DNA from: Colius striatus
Lineage: Eukaryota; Chordata; Aves; Coliiformes; Coliidae
Direction: 5' to 3'
Length of the DNA: 64,000 bases
Assembly: GCF_028858725.1 (NCBI RefSeq)
Contig: NC_084762.1
Span: forward strand, 34,005,298-34,069,297
Shown here: in pieces, positions 49,301 through 61,300 of the stretch
Numbering within the stretch: the first letter of the stretch is position 1
Layout: every line of letters begins with the position of its first letter
Position numbers and translations under genes: made by a program
The notes under the pieces: generated by a model
The model's input: the letters and a program-made list of their open reading frames with translations, nothing else
What the model was told of the DNA's origin: nothing
Database searches by the model: none

Positions 49301-52300
49301 TCACCATAATATACAAACATGCAACAGATAGAATCTATGTCAGGAAAAGAAGGATTCAGGAATTTACAATATGTCAAGAGGACACAGGCAAAAGAATTTC
49401 AACACCCAAAGATCTCAATATCAGCATTTTTGATGTTACTGTATCATAAATGGAAAACTGGTGAGAGCAACTGAATTTCCTGCAAGAAGTAAGTATGCCA
49501 TTTGTAAAGAATGGCTGAAAATTATTTTGTGTGGATTTTTGGAAATACTTTTTGCATTTCTACCTTTATTGTCCTGAAAGAGAATGAAATGATTAATTCA
49601 GATGTCCTATTTCACAGTTACAAGGCATAAAAGCGAACCAGGGAAACAAATTTCATAAATAGCCTCCAGAACTCTGTATACCCAGGAGGAAATTTCCAGT
49701 ACATAACATGATAGCATCTGAAAGGTTTTCTAAATAGAAAAAAATACTTTGTCTTCTAGACTGTGAGGAAATCTGGAACTTAAATTAAAAACCAGTTTAA
49801 ACCATCTGGATATCTTGTTTAAATGGCTGAATATATAAATATGGTAGATATAAATATGGTATGTTGATTACCATCTTTAGAGCCCTTACAGGAAAGACCT
49901 TTTCAGTCCTACACTTAGGTCCTTCATTTGGACAGTAGTAAAGTACAGCTACAATGGATCACTTTAAAATTGCTTGTATGTTTGCTTTCCAAGGAATAAA
50001 CAGTGGCATATGTATGCAATAGAGTAGCTAGGAAGATACATTAGCAGTGATAGAAGGAAAAACGATCTCAAGGTATCACCTGTATCACATATTTGTACAA
50101 GTTTTGTACAAACTGAGTGAATTCAGTTGCATTTTAGAAATTAATAGGAATTTTCCTCACCATTGAGGAGCTACCACAAAAGAGTCAATCTTTTTACTTT
50201 GAGCACAGGAAAGTGATGACTTTCCAAATGCAACTTGATCTGAACAGATACAGCAATTCTTGGACCTTCTCCAAGCTTTTGATGTGCTTGTGAGGCCGGT
50301 TGCTTTGGGAAGCTCAGTACCAACATATGGATGAGCACGGTTCTTGACAAACACAGCTACATATTTCTGAACTGAAGTTATTACAGGCTTGATTGAGGAA
50401 TCACTTCAAGTCCTTGATAGTTCGTGGACATCTGAGCTGTGTTCCCTTGCCCTCAGATTACTTAGCAAAAATTTGCTACCATTAGTTTGGCCATGCAGCT
50501 GGAAACAAGACTGTAAGTAGGATCATCGCTTGGCCGCTTCCTTACGTCGCCTGGGCATGTTTAGCCTGAAGGCTGCTACAGGTACTAGAAGCTGGGCTGC
50601 AACAGAGGCAGTACTGCTGTTGCTGCCATCCAAGGAGCCGGCCTATTCTGGGTAAATATTAGTTACTCTTTATGTTAAATGCAGAGCACACTCTGCAGGA
50701 AATAGGGACTAGCAGAAACAGATAGCTCAGGTCTTTCTGATACCTGAGATTTTTGAGATAACACATTGATTATTTTACACATTAAGCATCACCAGATAAG
50801 CCACGCTTTCCTATTTTATTCATCTTTGTGAACATCTTACCCGGTATCTCTCACCTTTATGACCATTTCTACAATGGTCAATAAAATAAATTTAAAGCCA
50901 TCTAAAACCTGGAGGTCATTTTGTATTTGAACAATGTTTTACTCACTGAAGTGCAAAGACTAAGTCATGTTCAGGTTACACATGAAGGGCAAAGAGGAGG
51001 CTGTAATATCCCTCTGCAACCTCATCCTCACCAGAAAGCACATCTTTTATAGATGGCTGTGCTCGCATTTTTCAGTCATTTGCAATTATTAAGCTGTACT
51101 CGCCATAGCCACTGTGGGAGCTGCAAACTAGCATGTGATTCTCCTCAACTGCAGTGGCTGTATTTGGGCAGCAGGGGTTGTCACACTGGCCTATTAAATA
51201 GCAGACAGACAAACGTATGGGAGATCTGCTGAAATATTTCTCACTGTTGGAAACCTTGAGATAATATTCAGACAGGAGGTTAGGACAGAGCATAAGTTAA
51301 TAGGCATTCAACTGGGGTTTTGTGGTTGCAGGATTATAAAAGCACATTTACAATTATTTCCAGTCAATATTAATAAGGAAAGAAACAAAGGCAAAACAAG
51401 GAAAAAGAGAGTGAGAAACAGTCAGTTAGTGTGAATTTTTCAAGAACAGCAGGCATTTATTGGGGCGCTAAGAGCAGCCTGCCAGAAAACCCCAAGGACC
51501 TTTAAGGCAACGTGGTTTTGTCAGTGCTACTACAACAGGGCTTTGATGCTGAAGCAGCTGTCTGTGCTCAACTCTTCTGTGAAAGCAGGCTAACTCAAAA
51601 CAACTCTGCCACTGCTGCTACTGCTTCTCCTTGGACTTTATCATTGTAGATCACAGATCAAGCCATTTTAGTATGTTTATTTGAGTTAGAGCAGAGAGAG
51701 GTGGAAAATAAGGATGTAAGTCAAGGGCAAATGACTGAAGAACCCGTCCCTCTACTTCTAATTCCTGTTCAGTATGTAGCCATAGGTGTCTCCTCCTTTG
51801 CCCAAACAAACACCACTGGGAAGTACCCAGCTGAGAACGATGAATGTGCAGAAGAGCTCCTCACCAGTGCGAGAGGCAGAGCGTGGTTTCTGTGGCACTG
51901 TGGGTCGTCCTGCCAGGCTGGGCTTTGTTGACTGCAGTGGGGGTTTTGGGCTAGTCGGTGTATTGGAAGAACTTCTTGCCTTTGCACCAGCTTCTGCCTT
52001 TGGTTCAGCTTTTGAATTTTTTTCTGATGATGCTGAGATGGAGTCGCCTTTATTCGAGGCAAAACGATTCTCTGGAAGGGTCTGCTGGAGTTTAGGCACT
52101 AAAACAAATAAACACATACAATGAAGTCTCTTGGAACACAGAAGGCTCTGTGCACAGATATGCTTATCTGGAAAACACCATCGTTAACTCACATATCACT
52201 GTTGCACTGTTGTGTGAGTGTGTAAGAGAATTCCTAAAACTTAATTAAAAATCACTGCAAGAAAAGCATCTAAATCCACTAGTGCTTCATCATTCAATTG

Positions 52301-55300
52301 CCTCAGAGATGATGGCATCTCTGGCTGGACGTTATTCTTCCTTTGTGTTTCTGGGAGCAGATGGTACAGCCTACCTGCTGAGAAAGCAGTGATGGAGCAT
52401 TGGAAAAAGCTGCCTTTGGCTGTTTTGTGCCTCCACAGACAAAAGATTGGGTATCCAAGATCAACAGAGAAACCCTGGCCCAGAAAATAAATCCCAAATA
52501 TGCGATCAGCAGGCTACATATCTTTCTTTGTTGCTTTTAGCAAGCTCCAGAGGAGGTTTTGAAACTTAGCCGAGATCAAAGTATTCTTTACATAATATTT
52601 TGATCTATCCAGTAACTCTGTATATGGATTACAGTTTCCACACATTAGCAAGTTTATCAACATATTATTTATCCCAAACAAAGACCAAGCTATTTACAGA
52701 TAAAGCTATGCTGACTTCCAAGGAATACATCAACCCTATCTAGCTGTGCACGTGGGTGGGAAGCCTGATGGACTCTTGGTTTCAAATAAGTAAAGTGCTT
52801 GCCCTACTTTCCTACTCTGCAGCTTTCAGAAGTTTGAAAGCTGGTATGTGGCATGTACACTGATAATGTTGGAACTCGTACGTTAGCTAGGGAATTTTAA
52901 CAATTGTCGCATCTATATTCTCAGAAGAAAATGACAGAGTAACTGAAATGCAGACTAGTGACCTTGGTACTTGGCAAAACCAAGTGTGTGCTCACAGATG
53001 CTGACTTGACCTACCTACCTGCTGTTCCCATTCAGATACTCCTCTTGTTACAGAGCACTGAGCACAGGTATTTTAACAGCAGTGGGAGGAAGGAAGAGGA
53101 GTGTTGATCCAGTTTGTTGTAAACCAATCTCCAATACCTTTTTCCAGCTTAGGGAGCTGTTTTTCAGCCCAGATGGAGCTAAACTCTGGTAAACTCTAAA
53201 GAGTTGTGTGGTGCATATGTAATTTCATGGGTGCATGACAAGGAGAGTTTGTGTCTATACGTGTGCAGTCGACTTTCACACCGCAAGCCAAACAGCAGGA
53301 CACCTTCTACACCTGTGACCGTTTGCATACAAAAAATGGGCAACATCCAGGCACGAAGCAAGGAATAAAAACCCCCTTGTTCTCTTCTACATCATCATCT
53401 ATAGTTTTACTTTAGCAAAATCCAGCAATTTTCCATTACCACTCTTTTGTGCCTTCCTAACCTCAGGCCTGCTAACATGAGAACCCAGTAAGTTAAAATA
53501 AATTAACCCAAAACAAAGACAAACTGCAGCCACAACAGCAAAGAGCAGCCTCGGGGAGCTCTCAGGCAAGAGTGGTAAAGAAAGAACTGACAGCTGGAGG
53601 TCGAAAGGAAGGGGCATGCACAGTGCAGTGAGGTGGGGGTGAAGTGTGTCATGTACGGAGACAAAGACCAGAGAAAAATTGGGGTCAGACACCCTCAGCT
53701 ACTCTAATCCCCCAAGGGCAAACTATTCTTGCTCCTCTGACTTCAGCTTCATGATATCAGGAGATGCATAGTACACAAGGTCCTCCTCAAAGGATAAGCT
53801 GGCTTTAAGAGCACTGATTTATAGAGTTCACCTGGCTCTGAATATGTTTTTTATAACAGCTTTAGAAAGGTGTAAAACTTCAAAACTGATTTCTGAAGTG
53901 CTCATTCAAGACAGACACATTTAGATTTTAATTTTGGCCTGTTTCTTTCAGCCTTGTTTCTGTGTGTTTTGGCAGCCCCGCTTGCCATGCTTGCAAGATA
54001 CCTAACCATTGCTGCTCAGAAATCAGACCTGGATTTCCTAGTTCAGCCCACTCCTTTTGGTCCAGAAAATGTAGTATATACAAACCACCAGAGCTGAATT
54101 CCTTTTGAATGCTTCAGTGGCCAGTCCCAAAAGTATGCACAGAGACCAGAATTTCATCTTGTAGGCACTGCCCAGGACTACAGCTTGACAAGGGCAGAAT
54201 AGGACTAGGTGCAGAGGAATTCAGTGCAGTAAGCACCTCAAGGCTCAACTCCACTTTGTACACAATAGAGAGTTGTTCTGGGCATGAGTGTAGTGTCCAA
54301 GGGCCTCCACGGCTTTGCAGACAGCCCTGGCTTTGGTCAAGCTGGGTAAACCATTGGAAGAGCCACCTGCTATTGCCTAGGAGACATCTATTCTGACAGC
54401 AGAAAGCCAGGACTACTCAAAGAGGTACATGCATAGACTACTAGAAACCTTGCAAATTGGTCATATTTAGGTCATCACATATATTCAGGAGCTTCAGTTC
54501 TTTGTGTGGAGATATTTTTGATGGCTCCTGAGTTCAGCTTCAGCTTTGCTGATCGCATTATGGGTCAGCACCCTTTCAAAGGCACTCCAGGCACACGCAC
54601 CAAGTCCTTTTCCTTCTGTGCAACACGGAATCCAAGAGTAAAAGCTGAGCTATCAACTCAGCCCTAGAGTTGACTTCATGAGAAATGCTGCCCAGTATAG
54701 GACAAAAAAATGAGCTTGTTTCTAATCCTCTCTGTGTGGTGTAAGCTCATATTTTGCTTAAGCAATAGTAGGCACACAATCCGAAGAGAGAAGTGAGGTT
54801 TTTGAGGTTAGTCATTCTTCGTTTTCTATAAAGAGTTTATACGAGGAAATTCAAACTGTACCTGTACCACTTCCTTCCAGTCGTTCCGAGGTCATCGCCG
54901 TGTCAAAAGACTCTCTGGGAGTTGTGTCATTCCCAAGCTTCTGAAAGAGTGAGAAAAGCTCTCATATTAGTCATATACCTGTGATTAACTAACAGAACAA
55001 ACTCTGTGGTTCTGTTAGGAATAAAATAAGCTCTAGTTTGGAAATCACATGGCAGGAGAAAGCAGAGATAGTAATAAATTGTGGATTCTCTCTTCTCCTC
55101 TCTCTTTCAGGTCTTGGAGATCTAAGCAGGAAGAAAACGATGTCGATTTGTAACTGACACACGTACAAAGCTGCAATGACACTCTGTCTTCTACGACACA
55201 TTTCTCCTAGTGTACACGAGTTGAAACTGAAGATAATAGTTAGAAACAATCTTTTCTTCAAAGACAGTTCCATATCCAAAAATCATTTTTTTAGGTTTAA

Positions 55301-58300
55301 AATAAAAAGTATTTTTCTGAAGATCTCAATTTTGAATATGAGTGCTGAAGGGATCTCACGCTCTTCCTCATACAAGAGCAATTTATTTCAGATAAACCTC
55401 CAACTTACACAAGTAACAGCACTCACGCATTTACAGGATTCTTCTGAAAACAGACCTTATGTACTGAAAGGTGTTTAAAGCTATGCATTTCAAGCACTGC
55501 TGGATGCTTGGCACCTCTAAATAAAGGGGGCTTCTTGTTCATGTGCCATTATTCTGGCTAAGTTTTCTATTCTCAAAAATGGCTTTCCTAACATCCTGAA
55601 GGAAAGAAAACTTTTTCAAAATAAAAAGTGCGAAGACTTTTGTCATATCATAGCTTTAGCCTAAGTGAGCTTGAAACCTGTATATTCACCAGGAGAAGCC
55701 TAGATACACAACTTGTAAAAGAACCAGCCTCTTTTATTGCCTTACTTGCTACCAAAGCTTAAGCAGAGGAATAAATGAGAGGATACAAAAACTTCACAAA
55801 AATAAATGTAACATATACTATGACAGAAAGCCTCATAAAGATAAGGCTAGGTAAAAAAGTGTTTTTTGAAACTAAAAAAGTGGGGATAGACTTCTGCAGG
55901 CAGCTTCAATCTTGATCTTGATTCATTACTTCAAGACAAGTAGCGTGGTGTATGACTTAAAGCAAATGATTTGTGCTGATGTTGGTCATATACCCGCACA
56001 TAAGTCATATTGACACGTCCGGGACACTGCTACTACTGTTCCAACACAAATTCTGTGTGACTTGTGCTAGGATCTGGCTGTCACACAGAGTTCAGAAACC
56101 TCTTGCCATGCATCATACATCAAAATGGTCACCACCCTTTGGAGCTTACAATCTGAAAAACTAGGGGTAGCACGTAGATAAAGACTGGACAAAGGAAGTG
56201 TAAGAAGGAAGAGAATGGTTACACACGCAGTGGCACATACTAATTCTAGAAAAATTGACTGATTTAGAGTGAAAATAGTATTTTAAATACAAACATAAAG
56301 GAACGATCTCTAAATACCCACACTGGCCACATGTCTCTCCCCTGTAGTGGTAATTCAACACAGGCATTTAAAGAAATGCAGATCTTGGGCAGCGATGCAG
56401 AAAACAGTGTGGTCAGCCTTACAGATTTACTGATGCTTCAATTTTGCTCATGTAATCTCACAGCTCCTAAAACAAACCCTCTCATCGATACCAGAAAGAA
56501 CAGAACAGAGATGCTGAAAGCCTGTATAAGACCGGACAGGGTAACGCTGCTTCCCAACTACTAAGCACAAGTGTGCACTTTGAATGTCATATTGCGTTAA
56601 GGAGGATGCTGTCGGAATTGTCATTACCCCAACACAGATACAGAGAACTATCCACTCTAAGAGATTATATTTCTACAGATTTTAAGTATAAAATCATGTA
56701 TGTGTTAAAAAGAAAGTGTAAGACAAACAACACAAAGTTTTCTGATCAGAAGCACTCTAGAAATGTTATGACTTGTAAGGGGAAGCCTTGGTGTTTGTAC
56801 AGACAAAACAAAGTCCTCTTCAAGGCTGGTAGGAACATCATGCTTTGTACCAATTTCTTGACTGCCACTGAAATTTTGGATAATTGTCACCTCTCCACCT
56901 CCTAAAGTCATGTGCTTCTTTCTAGGACTGCCTTGGCTATACATTTTTGAAGGGACTACTACTCTCCACTTTAAAGATTTGCCTTCCATACCTCGGCAAA
57001 ACAAAACACTTTTGAGATCTGAATTTACCAACAATTTCCTCATGGAATGTGAATTCTCATAAACTTTGATTGAAGTACTCACGTTCCCATGTAAATATTG
57101 AAGATATAGGCATGACATAACAGTAAATTACTTGAGAGCTGTATGACAGTAAGAAAATAATTTCACTACAACTCCTTCTTCCCTCCCCAGTTATGGGACT
57201 CGTGAGCAAGTACGACCATATACAGAGACAAGTACAGAAGGTAGTGCTGGCATCTATTAGTGTAGTAGTTAAAAGTACAGTTAGATTGTTAGCATGTTTG
57301 ACTACACACTTTACAAAACATTTTCTGCAAAAAATTCACTCTGGGAAGCTGTCAGTTGTGTCAGCCAAATGTGTTTAATTTATCATGTAGATAAATAATG
57401 TCCAGGCTCTACTTTTAATAATGATTAGTGCAAGCTTGGAAAATACTGCAGAGCTCTGGATGCCATGGAAAGTGAATAAATAGGTTACAGATGATCTTTG
57501 CCTGCTCATAGGTCTTGCTCGTGGTATTTAAGAATTGAGTCTGTAAACACTAGATGGAGCTGAAAGATCTTTCTTTGTGCACCAAGAGGCAACACTATCT
57601 GCAAATACTCCTCTCTACCATTAATGCCAATTCGCACGTTGTATTCTAAGCAAAAGAAAACAAAAAAGCGTTTACCATCTTTCCTTCTACTGTGCACCTG
57701 CTCATCACTTGTATCTGTAACAAGACTGCAATAGGGTATGAATTAAATAGTAAATTCCTTCTGGCTTTGTTTTCATATGAAACAGCTCAGAATATGAGCA
57801 GCCATCTGTACCTTAAAGGAAAATACAATTTTCTATCATACTGGAATTCTGATTAATTTGAAGATGTAAGGAAAGTTGGTGTCATACCCATCCTAGACAA
57901 TTTAACAGCTTCTGTAGCTCAGCTGTCAGGGTATTGTATGGTTTTCACCTTCATGAATATCATGAATAAAAGTGCAAACCTAAATTATTTGGTATTGCAA
58001 TGTAGGATGAAGTATGTGAAAAATTCTTGTGAACAGCAGTTCAATTTTGCATGGTCTGGGCAACATTAAGAATGGATAACTCAGTGCCCTGCTGTGTACA
58101 GATTCCTATTTCTACTCAGTTTTATTGTCACTAAAAAAAAAAAAAAACCCAACCTGCTTTTTCATTCCATAAACATAAATTTTTACAAAATCTAACTAAA
58201 AATCTGAGATCAGTAACATTATTTTTTTGAAAAGTAAACCTGAAAGAAGAAGAGTAACCTTTCCAGCCAGTTAAAGAATTAAGGATAGGGGCAACCACTC

Positions 58301-61300
58301 TTCTTTTTGATAGATGAAATTCAAGTTTTGAATGAATGCTATGAAAGCTCATGATTTGGAGAGGACTTTTATTCTCTTAAAAAAAAAATCCCTGCTAATA
58401 TTCTACCTAAGTTACATCATTCCAGATCTTAACAACTTCAGATGACAAGTGGTAAGAACTTGGAAGAGCACCAAGCATACATGACTTATGCAGCTGTAAA
58501 AAAATTATATAATCTGTAGTATCTTGGTATTTTATAAGTTAAAGACAGAGCATAACAGTCTTTTCTAAAATCATATGCCATTTTACTTGTAAACTGTGTA
58601 TTTTAGAAATCAATGAGATTTGCTTATTTTAAGACTCCAATGTCTGCGGCAATGGCTCAGACATCATGGCAAGCACTGTAAGACTACGAAGAAAGGTAAA
58701 AATGAACTTTGGATGCCTTGCTCGGTTGCAGCAAGTCAATTCTGTAATGTGTTAAAGGAAGGAAAACACAGCAAAGCTTGCAGATGAGTTTTGTTATAAG
58801 GCAACGTGTTCCAAATTACACATTGCATATGCACATTGCAGAGGAACAGAGTGAAAAAAGGCTGATCCTTTGGTAATTTTAGCGCATGCCAACTGCAGCT
58901 GGCAGAAAGTGGGAGATGATAATGGGGAAGTTTGATGGGAAATGGGCATCTGGCAAAACAGGTTGGCACAAAATGCTTTGGAGCGACACAAGGATATTCC
59001 ACTCTGCACATTTGTGAAGTGAAGCAGGGTTCCTGCCCAGCATCAGCACTTCACAGAGGAGAAAATTAGAGGGAGTGAAGAGAATCCAGCCAGACAATTG
59101 GGAATAGATTACTTTAAAAAAAAAAAAAGCTTATTTTCTTTGAGTGTCAGTATTTGAAATAAAGAAATCAAAGGCATAAAAATAACCAGATGTGGTACAA
59201 AAGAACATAAAAACATGCAACAAGAAACTTATAAACTGAGTAGCTGTAAACAGTGTCTGCTAGAATATATAATTTAAAATACAGTACATCTCTTAATCTT
59301 TCTACCTCACATTACAAAAGAGAAGAGTACAGCCACCTACCCATTAGTTAACTGCCAAAAACCTGAGATACTGATGTGCTGGGGGTACACAGTGAGCGTG
59401 TCCTAGCTTTACCTCTGGTGAAGCAGGCTTCCATTATATATGAACAAACCACATATTATACAGAGTGGAGACATGCAAGCTGTGCTTACTAGTCACTCAA
59501 AAATTACTCTGTAATACATGCAAACAATTACATGTCCTCTTCTGTGCCTGTGATGTCCTGACATCAAGCACAAGAGCTGGCGTAATCTCCCGCACAAAAG
59601 GAGAGAAAGTGCACGCTTAGGGGTGCATCTCCTGCTGCAAATGTGCAGTCTAGTCCTTGGCCAGGGCATTTGTATTCACCAGTACAGTAGAAAACAATTC
59701 TCTTGCAGGAAAACCCTAATCCCTGGTATAAAGCAGGAATGACGTGTCAAAGCCCCAGCCACTAACCCTTGTAGACCAAATCTATCTCCCCTGAAGACAT
59801 TTAGCTCTTGCTCTTATTTTCCCACGGCTCAAGAGAAAGCAAAATGCTATTACCTTCTGAGCGAAGGCTGCTCTCTTCTCCTGCTTGGCTTTCATTTCTG
59901 CAAGAAGTCCACTGCCCATCACCTGCACACCGTACCTCCGGCCTCCTTGTGGGCTTCCTTTGTTGTCACCCCTCTCAGCTTTTGCTGCATCATCTGTCTG
60001 TGTCTCCTCCAGTGAGTCTGGCGTCTTTAATTCCTCAGATCGGTCTGAACCACCGTTCTGCTCTGCAGGCTTTATCTCCTTCTTGCTTGTGTCCACAGCT
60101 GGACTTTTTGCAGCAACCTTGGGTGAGGAGGGCTCCTCTGCCACTGACACAGTCTGAGGACGTTCAGATTTGGAACCTCTTGATTTGATTAAATTAAGGA
60201 AGCCACTCTTCCTTGAGTCTCTTTTCTTCTTCTCATCACCAGCTTCACTGGGCTCACTGCCGTCTGAACTTTTAGTTGATGGTCTCCTAATAAAGGACAT
60301 AGATGTTATAAACTCTTCTCAACTCCCTGCCCTCTCTTTTAAATATTATCCCCAAATGACTCCTCCCGGGAAAAGCCAATCTTTTGTGTGATTCTTGCTT
60401 GGCAAGGTTTTGGTAGCCAGGAGGCAACCAGGGTGGCTTCTGTGAGAAGCAGCTAGAAGCTTCCCCTGTGTCCAACAGACCCACTGCTGGCCAAGGCAGA
60501 GCCCACCAGTGACAATGGTAGTATCTCTGGGTTAAGAAGGGAAAAAAACTGCTGTGCAACAACAGTAGTAGAGAGGAGTGAGAATGTGAGAACAACCGTG
60601 CGGTCACCAAGGTCAGTGAAGGGGGAGGAGGTGCTGAAGGCACCAGAGCAGAGATTCCCCTGCAGCCTGTGGTGCAGCCCATGGTGAGGCCCTGCCCCTG
60701 CAGCCATGGAGGCCACGGGGCAGCAGAGACTCACCTGCAGCCTGGGGAGGACCCCACACCAGAACAAATGTATGCCTGAAGGAGACTGTGACCCCATGGG
60801 AAGCCCATGCTGGAGTGAGCTCCTGGCAGGAGCTGTGGCCCTGTGGGGGGACCTACATTGAAGCAGGTTTGCTGCAGGACTTGTGACCCTGTGTAGAACA
60901 ATCTGTTCCTGAAGGACTGCCTCCATGGAAGGGAACCATGCTGGAGTAGTTCATGAAGAATTGCAGCTCATGGAGGAGACTCCACACTGCAGCAGGGGAA
61001 GAATCTGAGGAGTCCTCCCGCTCAGGAGGTAGCAATGTCAGATGAATTGACTGTAGTTCCCATTCCCCTTCCTCCTGCACCACCCAGCAGAGAAAATCAG
61101 AAGCAAAGCTGAATCCAGGAAGAAGGGAGAGGCTGGGAGGTGTTTTAAGATTTTGTTTTTCTTTCTCATTACCCTTCTCTATTTTGACTGGTGATATATT
61201 AAACTAATCTTCCCCAAGTTGAGTCTGTTTTGCTTGTGACGGTAATTGATGAGTGATCTGCTGGTCTTTATCTCAACCCATGACCCTTTTGATGTATTTT

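Noticed and set aside
59808-60188. 126-codon plus-strand frame
   Set aside because: Antisense shadow of the 433-nt CARMIL1 exon.
60453-60926. 157-codon minus-strand frame
   Set aside because: Lies within the LTR, on its antisense strand; no protein family.
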